Assembly (NCBI GenBank): GCA_043820985.1
Contig: JBDRDH010000117.1
Location: 1-64,000 of the forward strand
Direction of reading: 5' to 3'
Source of the DNA: JAAYXS01 sp043820985
GTDB lineage: Bacteria; Planctomycetota; Phycisphaerae; UBA1845; Fen-1342
Length of the DNA: 64,000 nt
The position numbers were made by a program, and so were the translations under genes. Below, piece after piece: positions 1 to 8,504 of the stretch. The notes under the pieces are model-generated. The model had not been told where the DNA came from, ran no database searches, and worked only from the letters and a program-made list of their open reading frames with translations. The first letter of the stretch is position 1. Every line of letters begins with the position of its first letter.

Positions 1-840
1 CTTGTTCGTGGCCGCGATGACCCGCACGTCCACATCGACCGGTTCGACGGATCCGAGTGGCTCAAACACTCTCTCCTGGAGCACACGCAGCAATCGGGAC
101 TGCATCGCCGGCGAGACATCACCGATTTCGTCGAGCAGAATGGTTCCGCCGTCGGCGATCGCCAACCGGCCGGGCTTGTCGCGGCGCGCGTCGGTAAACG
201 CGCCCGCCTTGTAGCCGAACAGCTCTGACTCCAAGAGCGTGTCCGGCAAGGCGCCGCAATTGATCGCGACAAAGCGCTTGTCGCGGCGCGCTGAAAGGTC
301 GTGAATCGCGCGCGCGACCAGCTCCTTCCCGGTGCCGCTGGCGCCCTCGATCAGCACGGTGCTGTTGCTCTCGGCAATCTGCGGGAGCAGGTCGAACAGT
401 TGCCGCATCGCCGGACTACGCCCGACGATGTCTGCGAACGTGTATTTCCCCTCTAATTCCTTGCGCAGCTCCTCCACGAGACTGAGGTCTCGAAACGTTT
501 CCACACCTCCGATCGTCTTGCCGTCGGCGTCTCTCAGTGGTGCTGCCGAGATGCTGATGGGAATGCGCTGGCCGTTGGCATCGAGGATGTAAATCGCCTT
601 GTTCACGATCGGCCGCTCGTTGCGGAGGGTCTCCTTCAAAGCGCACTCGTTTTCACAGATGCTCGCCCGGAAAACGTCGCAGCACCTCCGCCCGATGGCC
701 TCCTCCCGTGACACTCCCGTGATCTGCTCGGCCGCCCGGTTGAACGACGTGATCCGCCAGTCATCATCGACGGTGAAGACCCCGTCGGCGATCGAGGCGA
801 GGATCGTGTCCGTCACACGCTGTCCAGGTGTTTGGCTCAT
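1..840 (-). CDS. PAS domain sigma-54 dependent transcriptional activator (C-terminus beyond window)
   Basis: This is a bacterial enhancer-binding protein that would use ATP hydrolysis to open promoters held by sigma-54 RNA polymerase. Translated from the ATG at 840, the 280 visible residues show a PAS sensor domain at about 10-120. The AAA+ domain follows, with Walker A GASGTGKE at about 166-173, the sigma-54 contact loop as GAFTDA at about 207-212 (GAFTGA in classical NtrC; the DA form is frequent in PAS-type members), and Walker B LLDEIGD at about 230. The frame is still open at base 1, so the end of the AAA+ domain and any HTH domain lie outside. It is divergent from the DUF364 gene 218 bases away. 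I found no convincing -24/-12 element in that gap. The PAS ligand cannot be read from the sequence. Confidence 0.93.
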   Translation of the reverse strand, partial: MSQTPGQRVTDTILASIADGVFTVDDDWRITSFNRAAEQITGVSREEAIGRRCCDVFRASICENECALKETLRNERPIVNKAIYILDANGQRIPISISAAPLRDADGKTIGGVETFRDLSLVEELRKELEGKYTFADIVGRSPAMRQLFDLLPQIAESNSTVLIEGASGTGKELVARAIHDLSARRDKRFVAINCGALPDTLLESELFGYKAGAFTDARRDKPGRLAIADGGTILLDEIGDVSPAMQSRLLRVLQERVFEPLGSVEPVDVDVRVIAATNK

Positions 841-1058
841 GGCAGACTTACCGGTAACACGCCTCGCTTGGCCGGTCACCACTATCGTAGTCTGTCGGGC
901 GGCCAACGGGAAACCGCCGCTCACGCTGTACCGCGCCAGTATCGCCGGGGAAGCGTCTCAGGCGGTGCCTGAATGTTGCCCTCAGACGACTCTCTGGATA
1001 GGCTGAACTCGCTGTAACAGTTGCTGCCTTCCAGTTCTCTCGCGACGGAGCATCGACC

Positions 1059-1874
1059 ATGAACGCCAAGCCCGAGCAGGGTGCTTCTGCCCGCGATCGC
1101 GCGGGCTTGGTGATCGAGACGCTCCGCAGCCATCTCACGCCCGGCGCGCAGGAGCGGACAATCCGGCAAGTCGTCGCGGGCGCGCGGTTTTGCGCCGTCG
1201 TGCTCGACGATGGTGGAACGGGCCTAGCCAATCTCTGCCCCGACGTCTGCGGTGAGCCCTCGCGGCGGGTCTCAGATTGGCTGCCCCAACCGGGGACAGC
1301 GGCCACAGATGTGTTGGCGACCTTGGCTTCATCCGCCCGATCCGCCCTGGGCCTGGCCACCGCCAACGCCTTGGCCAACCGGCCTGACGATTGGGGCGGA
1401 CCGCGGGGCGCGGCGGCCATCGGCGGCGATCTGCTCGATGTGCTCGAACTAAGACCCGATGACCACGTCGGCATGGTGGGCTGCTTCAGCCCTCTGGTCG
1501 AGCCGATCCGCCAGCGTGTTCACCGGCTGTCCATCTTCGAACGCGCCCCGCGCTTGAGTCCCGATCTACTGCCGGAGAATCGAGCTGCCGACCTACTGCC
1601 CGAGTGCTCGGTCGCGCTGATCACCGCCACTGCATTGATGAACGGCACGATTGACGCGCTCCTCGGCGCGGCCGCGCATTGCCGCGAGGTCGTCTTGCTC
1701 GGTCCCTCCACGCCGCTCGCGCCGGAGGTCTTCGCAGAGCCGCCCCGACGAGTCTCTCTTCTATCGGGCATGGTAGCCGCTGACGCGGGAGAACTGTTGC
1801 GCGCGGTCGCGCGAGGCGGCGGCACGCGTGACTTCGGAACCAGCGCGGCGAAAATCAATGTGCGGGTGGCATAG
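1059..1874 (+). CDS. DUF364 / DUF4213 domain protein (putative heavy-metal chelation family)
   Basis: A 271-residue soluble protein. Residues about 15-90 resemble the N-terminal DUF4213 domain. The C-terminal half resembles DUF364, with the signatures VGMVGCFSPL, a VVLLGPSTPL segment followed by P and F, an LSG turn, and a GGGTR-F motif near the end. The family is annotated as putative heavy-metal chelation on structural grounds; no reaction is established. The start is backed by CGGAG eight bases upstream of the ATG. The next gene on the same strand is a SAM methyltransferase 129 bases on, which suggests shared work on a metal- or cofactor-related small molecule (inference). It is divergent from the sigma-54 regulator, a plausible controller. 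Confidence 0.8.
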   Translation: MNAKPEQGASARDRAGLVIETLRSHLTPGAQERTIRQVVAGARFCAVVLDDGGTGLANLCPDVCGEPSRRVSDWLPQPGTAATDVLATLASSARSALGLATANALANRPDDWGGPRGAAAIGGDLLDVLELRPDDHVGMVGCFSPLVEPIRQRVHRLSIFERAPRLSPDLLPENRAADLLPECSVALITATALMNGTIDALLGAAAHCREVVLLGPSTPLAPEVFAEPPRRVSLLSGMVAADAGELLRAVARGGGTRDFGTSAAKINVRVA

Positions 1875-2003
1875 CCAAGGTTGGCCAGCGTCGGCTCAGA
1901 TTCTGAAGCCGGCGCGCTGCCATGGTCCCACTCGGCAACGACGTGACGGCCCACAGGAACAGAAGATACGGGCACAAGCGATTCGCGCCCGAAGGACACG
2001 GTC

Positions 2004-3014
2004 ATGAGGAACCTTCCCCAAGTCGGTCTCAGCTTCGACCCCCTGACCCGGATTCTCAATGGGGCCATCCCGGCGAAGCTCCTGCTCACCGCCATCGAGC
2101 TCGAAGCGTTCTCACACTTGAGCGCGCCGATGTCGGCCGAGCCACTCGCGCGCGAGCTTGGAACGCACCCAGAGAGCACGCGCGTTTTCCTGGACGCACT
2201 CGCCGCGAACGACCTGCTACACAAGCAGAACGGGAAATACGCAAATACCCCCTTGGCAGATACCTTCCTGGTCAAAGGCGAGCCCACCTACCTCGGCGAT
2301 GCGTTGCTGGCTGACGCCGAATGGATGCAGCCAGCCCTCGAGAGCATGAACGCACTCGTGAAGCATGGTCCGACCGTCTCCGGCCGTCCTCGCCAGTCCG
2401 TCCCCCCGGCGAAGGAAGCCGAGGTCTACGCCAACTGCCAGCGCGCCGGCGTCGCCCAACGCGCGGCTGCGATGGTAGGCCAACTCCCCGAGTTCCCTCG
2501 CATGAAAAGGATGCTGGACTTGGGCGCCGGTGCTGGACTGATCGGCATCGCCATTGTCGCCGCTCATCCTACCATGACCGGCGTGCTCTTTGATCGCCCC
2601 GCCATCGTGCAGGTCGCGCAACAATTCATCCGCGAATACGAGCTGCAAGACCGCGTGACGACGATGGGCGGCGATTACTCCACCGACCCCATCGGAGACG
2701 GCTACGACCTGGTCTGGACCCGTTACACGCTCAGTCGCGACAACCTTGACCTGGTCATCCGCAAAATCCACGGTGCCCTTAACCTCGGCGGTGTCTACGT
2801 CAGCCATGCCGAGGGCCTGACGCACGAGCGTACGCGGCCCGCCATGCTGATCAACGGAATGCTGGCCTTTAGCCTCACCGATGCGTACACGATGTTTGAC
2901 GAGGGCGAGATCGCCCAGGCCATGCTGCGCGCCGGGTTCAAGTCCGTCCATAGCGGCGTGGTGGAAGGCTCGGAACCCTACGGGCCGGCGGTTGTGGATG
3001 TAGCGCGCAAGTAG
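2004..3014 (+). CDS. SAM-dependent O-methyltransferase, plant-type OMT2 / acetylserotonin OMT-like
   Basis: 336 residues with the layout of family-2 O-methyltransferases. An N-terminal winged-helix dimerisation domain spans about 15-100 (AIPAKLLLTAIELEAFSHL is its first helix), followed by a Rossmann SAM-binding domain with glycine motif LDLGAGAGLIG at about 171-181 and an acidic residue in VLFDRPAIV. The histidine general base typical of true O-methyltransferases is not obvious: the matching region reads WTRYTLSRD rather than a -H-W- pattern. The acceptor and chemistry are therefore uncertain. AAGGA lies seven bases upstream of the ATG. It follows the DUF364 gene and precedes another methyltransferase, all co-oriented. 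Confidence 0.85.
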   Translation: MRNLPQVGLSFDPLTRILNGAIPAKLLLTAIELEAFSHLSAPMSAEPLARELGTHPESTRVFLDALAANDLLHKQNGKYANTPLADTFLVKGEPTYLGDALLADAEWMQPALESMNALVKHGPTVSGRPRQSVPPAKEAEVYANCQRAGVAQRAAAMVGQLPEFPRMKRMLDLGAGAGLIGIAIVAAHPTMTGVLFDRPAIVQVAQQFIREYELQDRVTTMGGDYSTDPIGDGYDLVWTRYTLSRDNLDLVIRKIHGALNLGGVYVSHAEGLTHERTRPAMLINGMLAFSLTDAYTMFDEGEIAQAMLRAGFKSVHSGVVEGSEPYGPAVVDVARK

Positions 3015-3155
3015 CCCTGCTCACTCCGGCGCTGCGGCGGTCGGCCTCGTGTCGACGCCGGCGAACAGCGCGTGACCAACGGCGCGCGTGTGCTTCAAGT
3101 CGAGCGCTCAGTCTACGCAGGATGATCTCCGGAGAATCGGACAGACGGGTGATAT

Positions 3156-3953
3156 ATGCTGGGCAAAGAAAGCTTGGATCAGATCGAATCTTCGTTCTGG
3201 GAGCCGCTCAATCGGGACATGATCGATTGGCTGAACGTCCGGCCACCGTGTCGAGTGCTGGATGCAGGCTGCGGACGCGGCGACCATGTGGCGCTCTTCG
3301 CCGAGGCGTTGCATCCGGGTGGGTCAGTCACTGCCCTCGATATCGACCCCGAGGCCCTGCAAAAAGCAAGGATGAGAATGATCAGCCGGACGGAGGCTGA
3401 GTGCGTGCGATACCAGGAGGGTGACCTCCGGAAGTTGCCCTTCCCACCTGGACATTTCGATCTCGTCTGGGCCCGTCACATGTTTCTGGCTCCGTCCATC
3501 CGCGAAGAGATGGTCGCGGTTGCCGGCGAATGCAAGCGCGTGCTCAAGTCGGGCGGCCGCATTGCGGCGTGTGAAGACTGCTACAGGGGCAGACTACTGC
3601 CGCTGGACATCGGCATAGGTCGGCCGGGAATCGAATATCGCCTCAGAGCGGCGTTCATCGCGGCCCGCGTCAAACCTGGATGCTACCCCTTCGGTTGGAC
3701 GCAGCTGCTAACCGATGCGGGTTTCAGCCGCGTGTCGGCGCATTCCTTTCTGTTTGAGCTTTCTCCGCCGTTTTCTGAGTCGCAGCGCGTCTATCTCCGG
3801 CACTATCTTCGCGAATACCTCCGCGAGGACATTTCGCCGGAAGACCACCAGACGCTGACCGCGATCACTGACCCAAACCATCCGCACGATGTGCTGAGGC
3901 GCTCCGACCTGCACTTGGTGAGCGTGGCCACCGCTTACACTGGCTTCGCATGA
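3156..3953 (+). CDS. class I SAM-dependent methyltransferase
   Basis: 265 residues of the Methyltransf_11/25 type. Motif I VLDAGCGRGDH is at about 33-43, with an acidic ribose contact in TALDIDPEAL at about 60, motif II region FDLVWARH at about 105, and post-motif VLKSGGRIAACED at about 130. No substrate-specific domain is visible. The ribosome-binding site is weak, so the start is tentative. It is the third co-oriented gene after DUF364 and the O-methyltransferase, but 141 bases separate it from the latter, so co-transcription is only possible. Confidence 0.85.
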   Translation: MLGKESLDQIESSFWEPLNRDMIDWLNVRPPCRVLDAGCGRGDHVALFAEALHPGGSVTALDIDPEALQKARMRMISRTEAECVRYQEGDLRKLPFPPGHFDLVWARHMFLAPSIREEMVAVAGECKRVLKSGGRIAACEDCYRGRLLPLDIGIGRPGIEYRLRAAFIAARVKPGCYPFGWTQLLTDAGFSRVSAHSFLFELSPPFSESQRVYLRHYLREYLREDISPEDHQTLTAITDPNHPHDVLRRSDLHLVSVATAYTGFA

Positions 3954-4295
3954 GCGTCGGTTCTAGCACGATCGCGCAGATCCTCGTTCCCACAAGACAA
4001 TGCCAACGTGTGGCACTTCGGCGGGGCCGATCGGGTGGACCGTACATGGGAGGGGAACCCTGCGTGGGGACGTACGCACCGAGCTGGCAACGGGTCAACG
4101 GTACGACCGAACCGTGCGCCTGGCCAACCTCTGCCACCGGCCGAGCCACCATACTCGGCCGGATCGTTGAAGTGGCCGCGCCGACGGGACAGCAGCGGTT
4201 CAGGCGTCCGCGGACGTCCTGTTCCGCGGGCTGAAAGCGCGGTTTGTCCTGAGCTGTTTTCCCTCTCGTTTCGCTTGGCCGAGCAGCTGGGCGTG
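3954..4295. other. intergenic stretch without recognisable gene
   Basis: No reading frame here resembles a protein family. A frame starting at 3950 overlaps the preceding stop codon as ATGA, but its 94 residues look like random GC-rich translation. Near 4225 is the motif GCGGGCTGAA followed by AGCGCGG, close to the perfect hairpin at 32136-32153, and possibly a degenerate copy of the same short repeat. Confidence 0.4.
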
Positions 4296-4323
4296 TTGCG
4301 TAACCATCGACGAGAGCTATACT
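4296..4323 (+). promoter_or_regulatory. candidate sigma-70 promoter of the truncated tRNA-Thr
   Basis: TTGCGT at 4296-4301 and TATACT at 4318-4323 are separated by 16 bases. Transcription would begin a few bases before the tRNA 5' end at 4333, the usual arrangement for a monocistronic tRNA gene. Confidence 0.55.
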
Positions 4324-4332
4324 TGAGACATC

Positions 4333-4370
4333 GCCACCGTAGCTCAATTGGCAGAGCGGCGGTTTTGTAA
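4333..4370 (+). tRNA. tRNA-Thr(UGU) 5' half, truncated after the anticodon loop
   Basis: The sequence folds as the first 38 positions of a tRNA. Acceptor strand GCCACCG is at 4333-4339, then TA, D stem GCTC/GAGC at 4342-4345 and 4354-4357 with an AATTGGCA loop, anticodon stem GCGGT at 4359-4363, and a loop with anticodon TGT at 4366-4368. The 3' side of the anticodon stem should read ACCGC, but the sequence continues TTCGACC. No T arm or matching CGGTGGC acceptor strand occurs downstream to 4610. A promoter is preserved immediately upstream. This is a decayed or recombined tRNA gene. A long intron in the anticodon loop is the alternative, but no 3' exon is visible nearby. Confidence 0.7.
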
Positions 4371-4384
4371 TTCGACCAGGACCC

Positions 4385-4582
4385 TTACTCACGCTTCGAA
4401 AACCGCGTTTCCAACTCACTGCGATCGATCGAAGGCACAGCAATCCGCACGAAAAGGCAGGTCAGGTTGTCGCGACAACCGGGGCCCACCGGCACGGCGC
4501 GTACCTTTTCCTCGAGCGACTGTCCCGCGCGCGGGGCCGGCATCACCACTTCGGCCGGGGTCGCTGACAGGCAACGTCCGTG
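4385..4582 (-). pseudogene. possible C-terminal fragment of a PP2C-type protein phosphatase
   Basis: On the minus strand a 65-codon open stretch ends at the stop at 4385-4387, only 14 bases from the broken tRNA. It contains GCRDNLTCLFVRI, which resembles the C-terminal G-x-RDN-T-hydrophobic-R strand of PP2C phosphatases. No catalytic part is present, and the frame is closed upstream by a stop at 4583-4585. An internal ATG at 4543 would give 52 residues. It may be the tail of a gene carried to the tRNA breakpoint. The family resemblance is a short motif only, so the call is weak. Confidence 0.3.
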
Positions 4583-4610
4583 TTAGCCTCTGGCGTCACG
4601 GGAGACGGTG

Positions 4611-5612
4611 ATGCGACGGCGCCCGCGAACAGATTGGCATGCTCTGAAGGCTGCGGTCCTGGATTGCCTGCAGCGGTCCGGCACGTTTCCGCCATCAACG
4701 CGGATTGATGGGCGACTCAGGTTTCTTGACGCCGGCCTGAATCATGACAACTTCGTGTTTCGGCCGCTGGCCGACGAGCCGCTGGCGTCGGTCGCCGATG
4801 GTCTCGTGCTACGTAGGATGCGCTGTGACCCGTCCGACGCATCGGGCTGTGCGACTGCGATGGCCCGCTTGCGCGCGGAAGCCGGGACGTTGCGCGTGCT
4901 GGAGGCGCTGCCGTGCGACTTCGACGCGCCCCGGTCTGTCTGCTTCGCGGAAGATCCAGATGGTGTTGCACGCGGCTTCATCGAGACGGCGCTGATGGGG
5001 TGGCCACTGAAGCTCTTCAAGGAAGGCGATGGGCGGTCCCGAGCGGCAATCAGCGCCATCGCACGAGCCGCGGCAGCGATCCATGGCACTCCGACGGAGT
5101 GTTTCACGTTTCTGCCGAGCCACATCGACTCTCGCACGCATTTGCTTGCGGAGTTGGCTGGGATCGATTCGGCTTGCGCAGGACAGAGCGCCCACGCCGA
5201 CGCCGCGATCACCTGGATACACGGGCACCTGCCGGCCGAGCGGCCCGCGGTCTTGCTGCATGGCGATTTGCTGCCGCAGAATCTGCTCCTGGATCTCGAG
5301 TCTCAGCGGCTGGCCGTGGTGGACTGGGAGTATGCCAAGATCGGCGATCCGGCTTGCGATCTGGCGATCGTGACGCGCGGAAATCGGAGACTGCTTGGAA
5401 TCGAGCATGGTGTGCGGGGGTTGGTCGACGCGTACCGAGAGGCTGGTGGCGAGGCAATCGAACCGGCGGACGTTGTGGTCTGGGAACTGGTGCTCGTCCT
5501 GCGCTGGCTCAAGGAATCGGCACAGGCGAAGCGTGCTGGAAAAGCCGAAGGGCAGCCACCGGACTTCTACCAAAACCAGCTTCGGGCGATTTTGCGCCGA
5601 GCACGCGGATGA
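4611..5612 (+). CDS. phosphotransferase of the APH / choline kinase fold
   Basis: 333 residues with the catalytic signatures of the APH family. LLHGDLLPQN at about 217-226 is the Brenner HxDxxxxN loop, and VVDWEYAK at about 238-245 is the metal-binding Asp with the following Glu. The N-lobe region holds DNFVFRP and LVLRRM, where the lysine/arginine contact would sit. Members phosphorylate small hydroxylated or amino compounds; the substrate cannot be deduced. I chose the ATG at 4611, which has GGGAG six bases upstream, over the in-frame GTG three bases earlier. The stop codon overlaps the start of the SNF2 gene (ATGA), indicating translational coupling. Confidence 0.85.
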   Translation: MRRRPRTDWHALKAAVLDCLQRSGTFPPSTRIDGRLRFLDAGLNHDNFVFRPLADEPLASVADGLVLRRMRCDPSDASGCATAMARLRAEAGTLRVLEALPCDFDAPRSVCFAEDPDGVARGFIETALMGWPLKLFKEGDGRSRAAISAIARAAAAIHGTPTECFTFLPSHIDSRTHLLAELAGIDSACAGQSAHADAAITWIHGHLPAERPAVLLHGDLLPQNLLLDLESQRLAVVDWEYAKIGDPACDLAIVTRGNRRLLGIEHGVRGLVDAYREAGGEAIEPADVVVWELVLVLRWLKESAQAKRAGKAEGQPPDFYQNQLRAILRRARG

Positions 5613-8335
5613 CATCCCCACGGGAAGAAACGGAAATCGAGATGGCTGGACAACGAAGGACGAACGGGCAACGCGAACTCACGCTGAAGGACCGGCTTTC
5701 GCGTCTGACCTTTGCTCAGGCGTGCAAGCTGCTCGGACCGAACGCCGCCCGGCTCATCCGCGCCGGCGGCGGGCGCGAGATCAACATCGACGAGCAGGTG
5801 TACCTCGGCGACGATCTGTTCCGCCTGCGGCTCAGCGGTGCGGTGGTGACGATCACGCCGATGAGCCTGGCCCGGCAGCGTCTGCATTGGAACTGCACCC
5901 GCTGCCGCAGCGCCTGCGAGCACGTCGGGGCGGCATTCTCGTTGATCCTCGAGGAGAAGATGGCCTTGGGGCTCGCCGCGCCGCCGCCGGAACGTGTCCC
6001 GATCGAGAGTCTCAGCGAGGAGGAGCTGATCGCCCGCGCGATCGCGGAGCGAGAGGAACGGTCGCGGACCGAGCGGATGACGGTGCGGTCGACCGAGCCG
6101 AAGGTGCTCTGGACAGATTACCTGGTCACGAACGCCGAGTCGGGAAAGACGTACCGCGTGGCATTGCGGGGCTGGGAGCCGGGCGACTCGTACTGTACAT
6201 GTCCTGACTTTCGCAAGAACACGCTGGGCGTTTGCAAGCACATCCTGACGGTTCAACGAAGAGCCCAGCAGCGTTTTTTGGCTGCAGCCCGGCGGCGACC
6301 ATATTTGCAGAATAACGTAGCCGTACACCTTCATTACGGAAAGGCCGTCGAACTGCGGCTCCTGGCCCCAGATCGGCTCGAGGCGTCGCTCGCCAGGATT
6401 GTCCGACCCATCAGCCGCGGTGCGGTTCAGGATGTCCACGACCTGGTCAAGCGCATCGGCCAGTTGGAGTCGATCGGTCACGACGTCACGGTCTATCCCG
6501 ACGCGGAGGAGTACATCAACCAGCGGCTGTTCCAGGACCACATGGAATCCACGGTGACGCAAATCCGCCGCGATCCCGGCAAGCACCCGTTGCGCACCGC
6601 GCTCCTGAAGGTGGAGCTACTGCCTTACCAGTTGGACGGGATTGCCTTTGCCGTCGGCGCCGGCCGGGCCGTCCTCGCCGATGACATGGGGTTGGGTAAG
6701 ACGATCCAGGGCATCGGCGTTGCCGAGCTATTGCGGCGTGAAGCGGACATCAAGCGCGTATTGGTCGTTTGCCCCGCCTCATTGAAGTCGCAGTGGCGCA
6801 GCGAGATTCAGCGGTTCTGCACGCGAGACTGTCAACTCGTGCTGGGCAGCGCCGCAGAGCGCGCCGGCCAGTATCACAACGGCTGTTTCTTTACGATCTG
6901 CAACTACGAACAGGTTCTACGCGACATCCTGCCCATCGAACGGGCATCGTGGGATCTGATCATTCTCGACGAGGGGCAGCGAATCAAGAACTGGGAGGCG
7001 AAAACCAGCCGGGTTATCAAAGGTCTTCGTTCGCGCTTCGCGCTCGTGCTCTCTGGCACGCCGCTGGAAAACCGGCTCGATGAGCTGTTCTCCGTGGTGG
7101 AGTTCATCGACGATCGTCGGCTGGGGCCGGCGTTTCGCTTCCTCAATCGCCACCGCGTCGTGGACGAGAAGGGCAAGGTGCTCGGGTATAAGAACCTGAT
7201 CGAGCTGCGCGGGCGGCTCAAGCCCATCCTGCTGCGACGCACGCGGGCGTCGGTGATGCGCGATCTGCCGTCGCGGTCGACCGAGATCGTGCGCATCGCG
7301 CCGACCGACGAGCAGTCCGAACTGCACGGGGCGAATCTTCGAATTGTGAGCTCCATCGTCAACAAGCCCTACATCAACGAGATGGATCTGCTCCGCCTGC
7401 GGAAGGCGTTGCTCATGTGCCGCATGTCGGCCAACAGCACGTTCCTGGTGGACAAGCAGAAACCAGGGTATTCGAGCAAGCTCACCGCGCTCGACGACCT
7501 GCTCGGTGCGCTGCTGGCGGAGGAGGATCGCAAGATTCTCCTGTTCTCGGAATGGACAACAATGTTGGGACTAATCGAGCCGCTAATCAAGAAACGCGTC
7601 GCCGACTACGTGCGCCTCGACGGCTCCATCCCACAGAAGCGGCGGCAACCGCTCGTCCAGCGTTTTCAGAAAGACCCGGCCTGCCGGGTGTTCGTTACGA
7701 CCAACGCCGGCGCGACCGGATTAAACCTCCAGGCTGCCAACACCGTTATCAACGTGGATCTGCCGTGGAATCCAGCCGTACTTGAGCAGCGCATCGCTCG
7801 CGCGCATCGGATGGGACAGAAGAACCCCGTTCAGGTGTATATCCTCCTCACCGAGGGCACGATTGAGGAGAACCTCCTGGGAACGCTCTCGGCCAAGCAC
7901 GAACTCGCGCTGGCCGCCCTCGATACTGATTCGGACATCGACACGCTGGATCTCGCCAGCGGCGTCAGCGAGCTTAAAAACCGGCTCGAGGTCCTTCTGG
8001 GCGCCAAACCCGACGCGCCAATCGACGAGAGCGGAATGGCGCGGGAGACCGCGGAATCCGAGCGCTTGGCCCGGCGCGAGCAGGTTGCGCTTGCCGCCGG
8101 TGAGCTACTCAGCGCAGCGTTCGCGTTCGTTGGCCAGTTGCTGCCCCAGCATGATGCCAGTCCCGACGCGGAGCGCCGCGCCGCAGCCGTCAGGCAGCGC
8201 CTCGCGGAATCCGTGGAGCAGGATGAGCGCGGTCAACTAAAGCTAACAGTCACGCTCCCCGACCCCGCAGCCCTCGACCGGCTGTCGGACTCGCTGTCGC
8301 GCCTATCGGAGATCGCACCGAGCGGCAATCGCTAG
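5609..8335 (+). CDS. SWIM zinc-finger SNF2/Rad54-family DNA translocase
   Basis: 908 residues from the ATG that overlaps the upstream stop; a second in-frame ATG lies at 5642. A first Cys/His cluster (NCTRCRSACEH) is at about 93-103 and a SWIM zinc finger CxC-x11-CxH (YCTCPDF then CKH) at about 195-210. The SNF2 N-domain follows with Walker A DDMGLGKT at about 357 and motif II as DEGQ at about 453, then the helicase C-domain with VFVTTNAGATGLNLQ and QRIARAHRMGQ at about 690-735. Bacterial HepA/RapA-like members remodel protein-DNA complexes using ATP. The frame remains open well upstream, across the APH gene, but that part is out-of-frame translation of the kinase and not coding. Confidence 0.92.
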   Translation: MTSPREETEIEMAGQRRTNGQRELTLKDRLSRLTFAQACKLLGPNAARLIRAGGGREINIDEQVYLGDDLFRLRLSGAVVTITPMSLARQRLHWNCTRCRSACEHVGAAFSLILEEKMALGLAAPPPERVPIESLSEEELIARAIAEREERSRTERMTVRSTEPKVLWTDYLVTNAESGKTYRVALRGWEPGDSYCTCPDFRKNTLGVCKHILTVQRRAQQRFLAAARRRPYLQNNVAVHLHYGKAVELRLLAPDRLEASLARIVRPISRGAVQDVHDLVKRIGQLESIGHDVTVYPDAEEYINQRLFQDHMESTVTQIRRDPGKHPLRTALLKVELLPYQLDGIAFAVGAGRAVLADDMGLGKTIQGIGVAELLRREADIKRVLVVCPASLKSQWRSEIQRFCTRDCQLVLGSAAERAGQYHNGCFFTICNYEQVLRDILPIERASWDLIILDEGQRIKNWEAKTSRVIKGLRSRFALVLSGTPLENRLDELFSVVEFIDDRRLGPAFRFLNRHRVVDEKGKVLGYKNLIELRGRLKPILLRRTRASVMRDLPSRSTEIVRIAPTDEQSELHGANLRIVSSIVNKPYINEMDLLRLRKALLMCRMSANSTFLVDKQKPGYSSKLTALDDLLGALLAEEDRKILLFSEWTTMLGLIEPLIKKRVADYVRLDGSIPQKRRQPLVQRFQKDPACRVFVTTNAGATGLNLQAANTVINVDLPWNPAVLEQRIARAHRMGQKNPVQVYILLTEGTIEENLLGTLSAKHELALAALDTDSDIDTLDLASGVSELKNRLEVLLGAKPDAPIDESGMARETAESERLARREQVALAAGELLSAAFAFVGQLLPQHDASPDAERRAAAVRQRLAESVEQDERGQLKLTVTLPDPAALDRLSDSLSRLSEIAPSGNR

Positions 8336-8504
8336 GCTGAATCAGTTGCCGGGAAGTTCACTCGAAGAACGCGATCGCTGGCCCCGGGGGCTGGCCTCGA
8401 CCTCCCAGTTGCCGAGCGCGCCATCCGCTGTCCATAGCAGTCCGATCACTGCGGAGAGCGCGTCATTCAACCGTGGTTTGATACTCTTGGCAGACAAAAT
8501 GACG

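Noticed and set aside
841..1058. Sigma-54 (-24/-12) promoter between the regulator and DUF364 gene
   Set aside because: GG and GC pairs occur (for example GGTGCC and TTGCC near 970), but none have the required ten-base spacing.
4913..5608. Long upstream extension of the SNF2 reading frame
   Set aside because: It runs out of frame through the APH kinase gene, whose motifs and coding pattern are clear; the extension is chance open sequence in GC-rich DNA.
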